Assembly (NCBI RefSeq): GCF_018390735.1
Contig: NZ_JAHBCL010000019.1
Coordinates: 1 to 64,000 of the forward strand
Origin: Fusibacter paucivorans
GTDB lineage: Bacteria > Bacillota > Clostridia > Peptostreptococcales > Acidaminobacteraceae
DNA: 64,000 nt
Direction of reading: 5' to 3'
The position numbers and the translations under genes are program-made. Under the pieces are notes generated by a model. It worked only from the letters and a program-made list of their open reading frames with translations. It had not been told where the DNA came from and made no database searches. Shown here piece by piece: positions 26,501 to 35,421 of the stretch; positions within the stretch are counted from its first letter, which is position 1, and each line of letters begins with the position of its first letter.

Positions 26501-28381
26501 TTACGGCAGCATAATATCAAATTCAAACATCATTTCATAAGTTGTATCCCGAACTGTATCAAATGTGGCATAAACCGTATAATGGGCACTATACGGCGCC
26601 AGCTTTAGCACGTTTTCTTCTAACTCAGAGCTTAAAATGCTATATGATGAATCACGTTCCCAATCTTCCACGGCGATCTTATATTCACCAGTAGGCTCAT
26701 ATGAAAAGGATAGTTTCACTTCTGTTACCGGAAATCCCGTGACGCCGCCAGGGGTATCATCATTAAAAAAAGGATTGACACCTTGTGGAATATCACCACT
26801 TTTCTTAGAAATAATTTTTCGCGTTGCATGCATGAGCTCGCCATCGGTATTTACCTGCTCATTGAAATACATCATCATTTCTGGTGGTACCGGTGCAGGA
26901 TCAGGATCAACTGCATCAAAGTCCAAGAGCGATTCTAAGTAGGGCCAATCAATGGCATCCTCTACAAGAAAAAAAATATCTCTATAATCATCATCCGGCA
27001 AATCTACGATCAACAAGTCGTCACTAAGCGCCAGCCTCGTTCGATGATTCAAATCATCGCCATCGCGCTCCCCATAAATAAGGATAAGCTCCCTAACATC
27101 GAAATCATCATAATTGCCCGCGTAAACGCGTTTGACATGAAGTGAAGCAATATATGCCGTTAGCGCTTCTTCCTGCCACGCATAAACGCCGACATACCCG
27201 TTTCGGTCATCACGCCATTCATTCGTATGAATTGAATCGATCACAACATTTTCCGGTATGCTTTCAAAAATAGCATGTTCGACGGTATCGACACTATCGG
27301 CAATGCCCACTGAACCAAGGCTCATGATAAGTAATGCCATCGCTAAACCGATCACAAGACTGCCCTCCATGCGTTTGCTGGGTGTCATGACGTTTTTTAG
27401 TCTGTAACGCAGCGTGCTCCCTGCCGCTGAAAGACGCGTCGTAAATCCTCGACTGCTTCCGGCACTGCTTAGCAGCAGCTCTGCATAGAGCCGTCTGGTT
27501 CTTTCGTCAGCATTGGTAAGCACCGCTTCATCACAGCTGAGTTCAAGATCATCTGCCGCTTTTCGCTGTGCAATCCACGCAAGCGGGTTAAACCAGAAAA
27601 TTGCCGTACATAAGTTGATAAAAAGCTTCATGCGAGAATCCGTTCGGATAATATGTCTCAGTTCATGCTGAAAAATCAATGTAATCGCATCATCAGTATA
27701 GTGATGGTGCGGCAAAACCAACGCCATCGTGCGGTCGAAACATCCAATTGTCAGCGGCGTATTAACCTGCTCAGAGATGTAGATCGGGATCTCCGCTTTG
27801 ATGCCATGTCTAGCGGATTCATGCCGCCATTTTTTTAATAATACCGCGTCATCAGTCATTTGAGCACGCCGCAGCAATGCAGTTCGGTATGTAAAATGTG
27901 ACAGGACAAACCAGAGAAGCGTCCCAACAAAACCCGCTGCCCAGATCATTGCAAAACCTTTAAACCACTGATGGGATACCGTAATCACAAACCGCGGCGA
28001 TGCGAAAGAATCGGATATTTGAATCGCTAAATAAAGCATTGTCGGCAGCATCCATAATGTCGAACAAGCTCTAGCGCTGATTAATTTTCGAAGTATCGGC
28101 AGCAATAATAATAAAACAATGTAATAGATACTGATATACATAAAAATTAAGATGCTTTCTGAAATGAAAGCCATCGATAATGTGAACTTACTTAGCGTTA
28201 GCATCATGCTGATTGTCATGATTAAAACTGCCGGCAGCAATAAAGGTTCGACTAATTGCGTTTTCACACCTTTTTTGATGCTCCCCACTTCCAGTTTTTC
28301 TTCTTGTGTGATTCGAAGGTTAAAAACGATCGTTACGATTGCGCCAATAAAAAAACTATACACGATTTGCTGCGTTATCAT
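26501..28381 (-). CDS. BlaR1/MecR1-like M56 membrane metallopeptidase
   Basis: 626 residues. About four N-terminal membrane segments surround an M56 zinc peptidase domain, with HELRH near residue 242 and DDLELSCDEAVL near residue 282. Another membrane segment lies near residue 358 (VIGLAMALLIMSLGSVGIA). The remaining 270 outer residues lack the SxxK, SxN and KTG motifs of the BlaR1 penicillin sensor, so the signal is probably not a beta-lactam bound at that domain. By family analogy it would cleave or trigger loss of the paired BlaI-type repressor. The start overlaps the repressor stop by 4 nt (ATGA). Confidence 0.85.
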   Translation of the reverse strand: MITQQIVYSFFIGAIVTIVFNLRITQEEKLEVGSIKKGVKTQLVEPLLLPAVLIMTISMMLTLSKFTLSMAFISESILIFMYISIYYIVLLLLLPILRKLISARACSTLWMLPTMLYLAIQISDSFASPRFVITVSHQWFKGFAMIWAAGFVGTLLWFVLSHFTYRTALLRRAQMTDDAVLLKKWRHESARHGIKAEIPIYISEQVNTPLTIGCFDRTMALVLPHHHYTDDAITLIFQHELRHIIRTDSRMKLFINLCTAIFWFNPLAWIAQRKAADDLELSCDEAVLTNADERTRRLYAELLLSSAGSSRGFTTRLSAAGSTLRYRLKNVMTPSKRMEGSLVIGLAMALLIMSLGSVGIADSVDTVEHAIFESIPENVVIDSIHTNEWRDDRNGYVGVYAWQEEALTAYIASLHVKRVYAGNYDDFDVRELILIYGERDGDDLNHRTRLALSDDLLIVDLPDDDYRDIFFLVEDAIDWPYLESLLDFDAVDPDPAPVPPEMMMYFNEQVNTDGELMHATRKIISKKSGDIPQGVNPFFNDDTPGGVTGFPVTEVKLSFSYEPTGEYKIAVEDWERDSSYSILSSELEENVLKLAPYSAHYTVYATFDTVRDTTYEMMFEFDIMLP

Positions 28382-28755
28382 AATTTGCCTCTTTCCAAGA
28401 GATCACGAAGTGTTTCGATATCGTCTTCACTTAAGCCGCTGTCACAAAGTGCATTTGCGAAAACATGCACGTCGCCGCCGCAAAGCTTCTCAAAAAAGCG
28501 TTTACTCTGCGCCGCAAGGTAGTCCTGTTTTGAAATAATCGGCGTATAGGCATTGCTTCTGCCCAATTTTTCAATACTTAAAAAATTGCGTTCCACAAGT
28601 CGCGACAGTAAGGTTAAAATCGTCGTCGTTGCCATCGGATGCGTCTGAGTCAAAATATGCTCTAAATCGCCTCTGGTTACTGGCGGCTTACATTCCCAAA
28701 CAGCCCGCATTACTTCCAGTTCAGCATCCGGCAGTCTTTTTATAAATAGACTCAT
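28378..28755 (-). CDS. BlaI/MecI-family transcriptional repressor
   Basis: 125-residue winged-helix repressor. LPDAELEVMRAVWECKPPVTRGDLEHIL, then TTTILTLLSRLVERNFLSIEKLGRSN, is the standard BlaI DNA-binding region. The C-terminal half forms the dimer helices. It sits directly behind a perfect palindromic operator and is co-transcribed with the M56 peptidase. The ATG has AGGAG upstream. The target genes visible here are only the pair itself (autoregulation). Confidence 0.92.
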   Translation of the reverse strand: MSLFIKRLPDAELEVMRAVWECKPPVTRGDLEHILTQTHPMATTTILTLLSRLVERNFLSIEKLGRSNAYTPIISKQDYLAAQSKRFFEKLCGGDVHVFANALCDSGLSEDDIETLRDLLERGKL

Positions 28756-28766
28756 TTTACTCTCCT

Positions 28767-28818
28767 CTACAAATGTAGTATATAATTATATACTACATTT
28801 GTAGAATGTATTTGTCAA
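28767..28818 (-). promoter_or_regulatory. BlaI-type double operator over a sigma-A promoter
   Basis: Positions 28767-28804 form a perfect 38-bp palindrome made of two dyads, CTACAAATGTAG (28767-28778) and CTACATTTGTAG (28793-28804), joined by an AT palindrome. Each dyad matches the TACAnnTGTA pattern of BlaI/MecI boxes. On the minus strand a perfect TTGACA (28818-28813) lies 17 bp from TAGTAT (28795-28790), so the repressor would cover the promoter. Confidence 0.85.
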
Positions 28819-29107
28819 GCAAAATGCTTTCTATATAATGCAATACAACATGGCTAGTGCGCCATCAATTTGCTCACTTAATATGTTTTGTCCCTTTTTA
28901 AGTGAATAATAAACCATCAAAATACACGTACATTTTCCCATTCAAACATATAATCATTCGAATTAAAATTAACATATTTCTAACATTCCGCTAAATAATT
29001 CCTAAAAATCAGCCGATATACTAGATATAGAAACAATTCATACATGAAACAGTATATTTTGTAGGGTATCATTATTTCAAATTCATATGGTAAAAAGGAG
29101 TGATAAG

Positions 29108-29395
29108 ATGTCCAAGGTCTTAGAAATTCGAGGCGATTACAAAATTTTAGTCACAAACCGTGATTACATTATTGTGAACACGCAGCTTGACTACGAAAAC
29201 CATGCACACTTTAAATCTGTCCAGCCGATGTATAAGCTCATCAGCTTGATTGAGAGCGGCATCCTACCGCACTCTCCCTATCTGCTGAAAGCCGCCAAAA
29301 GGCTTTTAGGCGATGATTTTGACACGTTAACACCGCAGCACAAAAAAGAAACTTATAAAAATCACCATCGGAAATCAAAGGCTCGCTATGCTTAA
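29108..29395 (+). CDS. Conserved-looking small protein of unknown function
   Basis: 95 residues starting MSKVLEIRGDYKILVTNRDY, from an ATG with AAGGAG eight nt upstream; an in-frame start seven codons earlier lacks this. It is soluble, with no signal or membrane helix, and ends in a basic tail (KKETYKNHHRKSKARYA) that could bind nucleic acid. It is flanked by a 300-nt AT-rich upstream region and its own terminator, so it is a single-gene unit. I do not recognise the family. Confidence 0.75.
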   Translation: MSKVLEIRGDYKILVTNRDYIIVNTQLDYENHAHFKSVQPMYKLISLIESGILPHSPYLLKAAKRLLGDDFDTLTPQHKKETYKNHHRKSKARYA

Positions 29396-29464
29396 ATACA
29401 TGTGACTTTGTTTTTTTATTTTTAAGAAAAATAGCAATAATGTAATAGTCTTTAAAACATAAAC

Positions 29465-29506
29465 TGCCCAATGATCTAAACAAATATCATTGGGCATTAT
29501 CTTTTT
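29465..29506 (+). terminator. Intrinsic terminator of the 95-residue protein gene
   Basis: An 11-bp perfect stem TGCCCAATGAT (29465-29475) with ATCATTGGGCA (29486-29496) is followed by TTATCTTTTT on the plus strand, about 70 nt past the stop codon. Confidence 0.8.
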
Positions 29507-29595
29507 ATTTCTGTCGTTTTATTTCTGTCGTTATCTTACATGGGCTCCTGCGCATTCTTATGATGATTTGCAATTAAAAATGATAAAGCGATGCA

Positions 29596-31539
29596 CTAAC
29601 CTTTGCAGACACAGTTTCTACCGTTTGATTTCGCTTTATACAGCGCTTGGTCTGCACGTTGAATTAGCGGGCGCTTGCCATCATTGACATCCTGAACCGT
29701 TGCCACACCAAAGCTGGCAGTAATAACTTCATTGGTCACAAAGTGATGGGTTTCAATCGTTTTTCGAAGTGCTTCTGCATAATCGGCAACCTCATTAATA
29801 TCACCATTTTTACAAATGATCATAAACTCTTCGCCACCCCATCTTGCAGCAGTCATCTCTTCCTTCAAATTTGCTTGAATAAGCTCGGTAAATGCGATCA
29901 GCACTTCATCGCCAATAAGATGGCCAAATTGATCATTAACGCTTTTAAAATGATCAATATCAATAATGATAATGGTCAATTGCGGCAAGTCCACGTCACT
30001 AGACAATGCATCATCCAGCATATCCTCAATCCCGCGCCTATTCATTAATCCCGTTAGTTCATCAGTCAATGCCTCTTTCAAATAATTTTCCATTTGAATA
30101 TGCTGTTCTCTATTCTGAATTTCTGATTGAATAAGCTTTTTTGTACGTTCGTTAAGCATTTGACTCATAAGGTAAAACTCAAAATTTAAGACGTCGATTT
30201 CTTCAATACCGGTATTATCAAAGGCCTGCACTGCCATTCGGCCGTTTCCAAATTTCTGTATATTCTCTTTCAATCGATTAAGCGGTGTTGAAACGGCTTG
30301 TGCCAATGATTGACTCTGGTCTGTGATCATCCTTAAGATAATGAGATTCAAAACGACCATAAAAATAATAATCAGTCCAAAAACTTTATTAATTGTTCGT
30401 TCAATGTCATGAACGGGTTTTAGAATTTCATCCTGATCTGAAAAAACGATCAGTCGCCAGTCGGTATTGCCGATGACATTGCTCGTTACATAAAATGTTT
30501 TATCCTTCATCGACAAGTTAGCTGTGTCATTTCCGTTGTCAATCAACGCTTGAATATCTTCTTTAAAGGCATCATCACCATGTTGGTCAATCATAAAGTC
30601 ATCTGATTTTGTAATGGTTTCTGTTACAACTTCCTTATAAGCATGTTCTTTTAGTTCAGAAATTGTTAAAAGCGCCTCGGCTTCTTCATTCATGGCAATA
30701 ATCAAACCGGATTCATTGGTTAACACCACTGCTGAATTGAGTGTCGTTTCAACATTAATCAAATCCTTGATCAGATTTTCAATGGTAATGTCAAGCCCGA
30801 CAACACCTTGCAGAAAATCGCCGTCATAAACCGGCGCAATACATGAAATCATCCAGCCTTGGCCCGCAGGATCCAAATAGACATCCGTCCATACAATATC
30901 CCTACTGGGATTATGCAGATCATCTGCCAAGTAATAAAAATTGTAATTGCTAATTTTCATATCTGAACCGAGCAAAATCGGCAACTCATCAATCGAAGGA
31001 TAAATACGCGTCATACCGTCCCATGCATTAAAGTATATTTGATCGAGGATCGGGTAATCTTGAACCGCCAATTTAAAATATGGATCCATGTAACGCGACT
31101 TTAACGCTTTTTCCAGTGCACCTTCTCGCAGCGCACCAGTTTTCGCATAATACAGCGAACTGCTCGTATCATCGCCGTCACTGTAAAATGCGCCATTGGC
31201 ATGCTCCATTAACAGTGACGCATTGGGCTCAATCGGCAGCTGATCAAATAGGATAAAAAAATCAACAAACTGTCGTTGAATCATTTGTGTTAGAACCGTA
31301 ATATCATTTGATTTTTCAGTAACATAGTTGGCATTACTCATGGCATTCAATTTGAGATTCGCCTCAATCCGATTGCGCAATTGCGTTGCCGTTTGCGATT
31401 CAACCGAAATAATCAAAATGGCAAAACTTAAAAAAGTAATTACTTCCAAGACAATCACCAACAGCAACGTCGATCGAATAAACTGATTTTTAATTAAATC
31501 TTTAATTGTCGTTGGATTAGCCGCTGGCTTTCTCATCAT
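29596..31539 (-). CDS. Membrane diguanylate cyclase with Cache sensor
   Basis: 647 residues. A membrane helix near residue 25 (LLLVIVLEVITFLSFAILII) and another near residue 385 (VFGLIIIFMVVLNLIILRMI) bracket a large extracytoplasmic dCache-type sensor (WDGMTRIYPS, GVVGLDITIENLI). A short HAMP-like linker leads to a C-terminal GGDEF domain with active site RWGGEEF near residue 575. No RxxD inhibitory site precedes it (KEEM at that place). It should make c-di-GMP in response to a small outer ligand. The start follows AAGAAGG, and a TTGTAA-16-TATAAT promoter lies upstream. Confidence 0.9.
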   Translation of the reverse strand: MMRKPAANPTTIKDLIKNQFIRSTLLLVIVLEVITFLSFAILIISVESQTATQLRNRIEANLKLNAMSNANYVTEKSNDITVLTQMIQRQFVDFFILFDQLPIEPNASLLMEHANGAFYSDGDDTSSSLYYAKTGALREGALEKALKSRYMDPYFKLAVQDYPILDQIYFNAWDGMTRIYPSIDELPILLGSDMKISNYNFYYLADDLHNPSRDIVWTDVYLDPAGQGWMISCIAPVYDGDFLQGVVGLDITIENLIKDLINVETTLNSAVVLTNESGLIIAMNEEAEALLTISELKEHAYKEVVTETITKSDDFMIDQHGDDAFKEDIQALIDNGNDTANLSMKDKTFYVTSNVIGNTDWRLIVFSDQDEILKPVHDIERTINKVFGLIIIFMVVLNLIILRMITDQSQSLAQAVSTPLNRLKENIQKFGNGRMAVQAFDNTGIEEIDVLNFEFYLMSQMLNERTKKLIQSEIQNREQHIQMENYLKEALTDELTGLMNRRGIEDMLDDALSSDVDLPQLTIIIIDIDHFKSVNDQFGHLIGDEVLIAFTELIQANLKEEMTAARWGGEEFMIICKNGDINEVADYAEALRKTIETHHFVTNEVITASFGVATVQDVNDGKRPLIQRADQALYKAKSNGRNCVCKG

Positions 31540-31592
31540 CTTTACCTTCTTTATTCATCTTATACCCATAATGTTTTACCACCATATCCTTT

Positions 31593-31620
31593 ATTATATG
31601 AAAATTTACCTATATTACAA
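31593..31620 (-). promoter_or_regulatory. Sigma-A promoter of the Cache-GGDEF gene
   Basis: On the minus strand TTGTAA (31620-31615) and TATAAT (31598-31593) are 16 bp apart, about 54 nt before the start codon. Confidence 0.65.
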
Positions 31621-31780
31621 CCCAAAATCATTAAAATAGTCCCTATTCACTTTTCTTGGTCATATCCTGTAAGACATTGCAACCCTAATTCAAAAAATTT
31701 GAAAATATTTAATAATCACTTAAGCTGAAAATAAGAATTACGCTTTAACATCAAACTAACGATTATAAAAGGAGTATACC

Positions 31781-32272
31781 ATGCATGTCAATAACTTCCT
31801 TAATAAAACACACGATGAGGCAATTCATTTCTTAGATGTCATCATGGATCAAAACCGTTTTGAAGTAACAGTCAAACAAAAGCCAGTTGATCTTACCTTT
31901 ACAGAATTTAAATTATTGGAATATTTGATCTGTCATGCAGATCGTGCAGTTAGCCGAGAAGAACTGCTCAAAGAGATCTGGGCAATCCCAGAATCGATTG
32001 AAACACGCGCAACGGATGACATGGTTAAACGCCTAAGAAAAAAATTGAAGGCAGCAAATGCAGATGCCATGATCGTAACGGTTCGCGGTTTTGGATTCAT
32101 GATCGCAAAAAATCACCATCCCAAATTGGCCGATGCACAAATAATTGTTCCCGCACATGAACTGCATAAAACCATTGATTATATTTGCAGCAATGCGCAA
32201 AACAACCATTCAGCAGCCACCATTAAAATCAAAAAATTAAATGATCAATACATTATTGACATTTTAGCATAG
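31781..32272 (+). CDS. Receiver-less winged-helix (OmpR/PhoB-type) protein
   Basis: 163 residues. Residues about 25-110 match the C-terminal DNA-binding domain of OmpR-family response regulators: KPVDLTFTEFKLLEYLICHADRAVSREELLKEIW, then ATDDMVKRLRKKLKAANADAMIVTVRGFGFMI. There is no receiver domain; the N-terminus is a 24-residue lead-in and the C-terminal 50 residues are a separate small region. The ATG has AAAGGAG 8 nt upstream. A TTCAAA-N3-TTTGAA palindrome lies at 31689-31703. No partner kinase is adjacent, so its signal input is not clear. Confidence 0.85.
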   Translation: MHVNNFLNKTHDEAIHFLDVIMDQNRFEVTVKQKPVDLTFTEFKLLEYLICHADRAVSREELLKEIWAIPESIETRATDDMVKRLRKKLKAANADAMIVTVRGFGFMIAKNHHPKLADAQIIVPAHELHKTIDYICSNAQNNHSAATIKIKKLNDQYIIDILA

Positions 32273-32342
32273 CCTTCTTCACCACTCATTTTAAAGTTCA
32301 CGCCCATAAAAAATCTGCTATCCTTTCAATTCACAATTTCAA

Positions 32343-32371
32343 ATAAAAAAAGAAGCGCCGAAGCCCTTCTT
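32343..32371 (-). terminator. Intrinsic terminator with TTCG tetraloop
   Basis: On the minus strand AAGAAGGGC-TTCG-GCGCTTCTT (one G-G mismatch) is followed by seven T residues. It ends the 214-residue protein gene 57 nt upstream. Confidence 0.75.
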
Positions 32372-32427
32372 TTCCATATCTATTGAATGCTATGTCGTCC
32401 ATGACAAATGATCCTCCTATCACAACT

Positions 32428-33072
32428 TTAAAGATCTGTGACAATCCCCTGCAAAACGGCACTAAGGTCTGATGCAGAATAAACGTCACTGTCATCTAAC
32501 GAAGCCTGAAGCTTATCGAGCCACGTTTCAACAGAATATACGGTCTCATCGTCATTGGATCCATAAGCATCCATCATTGCCCCAAACTGCGGCGGCATTG
32601 GCGGTGGTCCATTTTCTTTCATGGTTTCCAGTGCAGACTGGACATCATTGAACAAGGCTGTTATCTCTTCCTCTGAAAGCGATTCTAAATCAGTATCTGC
32701 TGTTAATCCGCCTACTTCTTCCAAAATGGAAGCCTGCAGATTTGAAAGCAGTGTCAATTGATCGTCAGATGTTAAATCTGTCGCTGCTTCAGTGATTGCA
32801 TCAGCATTTTCTTTAAATGTTTCCATCACTTCATTGCCTTGATTCCTGAAGCGCTGCATCTGACCAAAACCGCTATTCATCATTTCAAATTGGATAGATG
32901 ACAATGATTTTAGATCATCTTCTGACGAAGTCAAAAAGTCTACCAATGATGAACTGCTGTCAGTTGCATCTGACATTAAACGATCTGTTGAAAAACTAGA
33001 TGTGCTCGAATTGCTTTTGTAAAGATTCGCTAATTGTTGTGCGTAATAAAGTTCACTTGAATCTATTCGCAT
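32428..33072 (-). CDS. Ser/Asp-rich protein of unknown function
   Basis: 214 residues, acidic and polar, with no signal peptide or membrane helix. The first 60 residues are Ser/Thr-rich; helical stretches follow (ENADAITEAATDLTSDDQLTLL, LSEEEITALFNDVQSALETM). The motif GPPPMPPQF (about 150-160) stands out, and the C-terminus resembles a second short helical repeat (WLDKLQASLDDSDVYSASDL). AAGGAG precedes the ATG. It has its own terminator. I cannot assign a family. Confidence 0.7.
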   Translation of the reverse strand: MRIDSSELYYAQQLANLYKSNSSTSSFSTDRLMSDATDSSSSLVDFLTSSEDDLKSLSSIQFEMMNSGFGQMQRFRNQGNEVMETFKENADAITEAATDLTSDDQLTLLSNLQASILEEVGGLTADTDLESLSEEEITALFNDVQSALETMKENGPPPMPPQFGAMMDAYGSNDDETVYSVETWLDKLQASLDDSDVYSASDLSAVLQGIVTDL

Positions 33073-33260
33073 AGCGCTACTCCTTTCTTATAGATTATGA
33101 TGCATTATGCTTTTATGAAATGCATCTACAAAAGCTATCGTACACTTATTAATAATCCTTCAACGCATTTTTATGTTAATATTGCGGCATTAATGTGGTT
33201 TACTGATATCTTACTGCTCATTTATTAACTTAAACAGCCATTTATGCCCTGACATCAACA

Positions 33261-33288
33261 AATAAAAGCGGCTGTTTCCAGCCGCTTT
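33261..33288 (-). terminator. Intrinsic terminator of the RR-HK-hsp20-htrA unit
   Basis: A perfect 10-bp stem AAAGCGGCTG (33265-33274) with CAGCCGCTTT (33279-33288) and a TTTC loop is followed by TTTTATT on the minus strand, 67 nt past the htrA stop. Confidence 0.82.
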
Positions 33289-33354
33289 ATAAAACCATTA
33301 AATGCTTATACAATTTTATTTGAAAATCATTTGAGTCGTTGCGTTTAACACTTT

Positions 33355-34926
33355 TTAGTCTGTTTTATTTTTATCACCTAACGTTATATTGACCGTTAAT
33401 TTTTCTTTATTGTCTCTCACGATCGTAAGGGCTATTTTATCACCTGGTTTATGTGCATTGATGTAACCGGTCAACTCTTCCATTGTATTGACTTTTTCAC
33501 CGTCAAATGCGATGATAACATCCATTTCTTTTAATGTCGAATCTGCCGCTGGCGAATTTTCATAAATGTAACGAACTAAGACGCCAACAGGAACTTCATA
33601 TAAATCAGATGCTTCTTGACTAATATCAACGCCGCCGATACCAATATATGGTTTGGCAACATAGCCATTTTCAATGATCTCCGCGACAATCGGCATAAAG
33701 ATGTTCACAGGTATTGCAAAGCCCATCCCTTCAACCGTAGTGTCTGTAATTTTTGCGGTATTGATGCCAATCAGTTCCCCTTTTTTGTTGACTAGCGCAC
33801 CACCTGAGTTGCCAGGGTTAATCGCTGCATCCGTCTGAATATAGGTTGTGTTGGTGTCATCTCCGACTTTTCGGTCAATGGCACTGACGACACCTGCGGT
33901 AACCGTATTATTGTAACCAAGTGGATTGCCGATTGCAATCGCCGGTTCACCTACTAAAAGGTTTCCCGAATCTCCAATATTGATGGCCCTAACGTTGTCG
34001 GCTAGTTCTACCGGGATATCAGCTTTATTAATCGAAAGAACAGCGATGTCTGCATCTTGATCGTAACCGATGAGTTTTGAATCAATCATTTGATCCGTTG
34101 CGATTTCAACCAACACTTCGGTTGCACCATCTACGACATGGTAATTTGTAACAATATAGTATTTATCTGATTCGTCTTTGATTATGACGCCAGATCCTGC
34201 GCCTTCAGTAAATCTTTCGTTGTTAAACCAGTCATAGTATTTTAACTTACTGGTGATCCCAACGACGGAATTACCAACATTGGCATAAATCTGCGCGACA
34301 TTTGCCGTTGCACTTGATACATCCGTGCCATTATCGTCCATATAATTAACCACTGAACGATAAATTTCTGAATCAATATTCTTGGATAGTATTTGTTGAA
34401 CGCTTGTTTCAATAGCAGATTCATTAATTGAAATCTGGCCATGATAATAACCGATAGAATAAGTCGAACCACCAATTAACGTTAAAATAAGAACAAAAGA
34501 TAATACCGTTTTAAAATTAAAAGAACGATGTTTTTTAGGTGGTTTAGAACCGCCGTTGCCATTACCATTGCCATTGTCATTGCCTTGATAAGCACGACTG
34601 TAACGATTTTCATCTTCATAGCGCCTGTTGTCATCAAATTGGCGATCACCATCTGCTGCTATGCTCACAGCACGCTGATATGCTTGCCCTTGATTGAGAT
34701 TAGGGTCAGCTTCATAAGGATGCTGTTCGACTGCCTTTACAGCAGTATCGGATGCATTTTGAATGCTTTCATAAGACTCTTTTACTGCTTCACGTTCTGG
34801 ATTGCCATTCGTTTCAACATACGCCATTGTTTCGCTGAGGTTATCAGCTCCTTTTGAATTAAAGTCATTTTCTGCATTCAAATCATTTCCTGCATTCAAA
34901 TCATTTTTAAACGCTTCATTCATCAT
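33355..34926 (-). CDS. htrA: HtrA-family membrane-anchored serine protease
   Basis: About 523 residues. A long polar N-terminal cytosolic part (about 140 residues, with short Asn/Asp repeats of the LNAEND type) precedes one membrane helix (TVLSFVLILTLIGGSTYSIG). The trypsin-like domain has His in YIVTNYHVVDGA, Asp in DQDADIAVLSI and Ser in NPGNSGGALVN. One PDZ domain ends the protein (VGVLVRYIYENSPAADSTLKE). It degrades misfolded envelope proteins. It lies 31 nt after hsp20 and downstream of a CssRS-like pair, which suggests secretion-stress control. ATG 34926 or 34923; a GTG two codons earlier also exists. Confidence 0.94.
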   Translation of the reverse strand: MMNEAFKNDLNAGNDLNAENDFNSKGADNLSETMAYVETNGNPEREAVKESYESIQNASDTAVKAVEQHPYEADPNLNQGQAYQRAVSIAADGDRQFDDNRRYEDENRYSRAYQGNDNGNGNGNGGSKPPKKHRSFNFKTVLSFVLILTLIGGSTYSIGYYHGQISINESAIETSVQQILSKNIDSEIYRSVVNYMDDNGTDVSSATANVAQIYANVGNSVVGITSKLKYYDWFNNERFTEGAGSGVIIKDESDKYYIVTNYHVVDGATEVLVEIATDQMIDSKLIGYDQDADIAVLSINKADIPVELADNVRAINIGDSGNLLVGEPAIAIGNPLGYNNTVTAGVVSAIDRKVGDDTNTTYIQTDAAINPGNSGGALVNKKGELIGINTAKITDTTVEGMGFAIPVNIFMPIVAEIIENGYVAKPYIGIGGVDISQEASDLYEVPVGVLVRYIYENSPAADSTLKEMDVIIAFDGEKVNTMEELTGYINAHKPGDKIALTIVRDNKEKLTVNITLGDKNKTD

Positions 34927-34957
34927 TTTCACCTCATTCGATTGTCATTTGGGTATG

Positions 34958-35362
34958 TTACAATTTGGGAAGTTCGATTTTTAACACGCCATTTTTAAGC
35001 GTCGCCCTGATATTCTCTTTGTCTACATCTTGGACGAAAAAATTGCGTCTGAAAATACCGAAACGTCTTTCCCGTCTAATAAAATCAAACCCTTCTGTAT
35101 CTGCACATTCATGTTTTTGTGCAATGATACTGAGATAACTGTCTTCGTAAATGATGGTGATGTTATCGATTTTGAACCCCGGAAGTTCTGCCTCAATCAT
35201 GAATTTCGTACGATCTTCTCTGACGTCGACATCAAACGTATTGATAACGTGTTCACCTTTTTTTACGGCACAGCTTACCTTTTCTTCCATGATGTCATAA
35301 AAAAGTTGATCCAATGCCTGTCTATGCTTTGAACTGTTCTTCTCTGGATTGATTTTCAACAA
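34958..35362 (-). CDS. Small heat-shock protein, Hsp20/alpha-crystallin family
   Basis: 134 residues. The alpha-crystallin domain covers about 40-134: FDVDVREDRTKFMIEAELPGFKIDNITIIYEDSYLSIIAQ, then FGIFRRNFFVQDVDKENIRATLKNGVLKIELPKL. This is an ATP-independent holdase chaperone. It ends right after ELPKL, so the C-terminal I-x-I tail used in oligomer assembly is missing. The start is TTG at 35362 with GGAGG 9 nt upstream. It lies between the kinase and htrA genes, 59 and 31 nt from each. Confidence 0.9.
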   Translation of the reverse strand: MLKINPEKNSSKHRQALDQLFYDIMEEKVSCAVKKGEHVINTFDVDVREDRTKFMIEAELPGFKIDNITIIYEDSYLSIIAQKHECADTEGFDFIRRERRFGIFRRNFFVQDVDKENIRATLKNGVLKIELPKL

Positions 35363-35421
35363 TTTTATACACCTCCTAACGTATAAGATAATGGATTAAT
35401 TTGAAATAATTATGAACAAAC

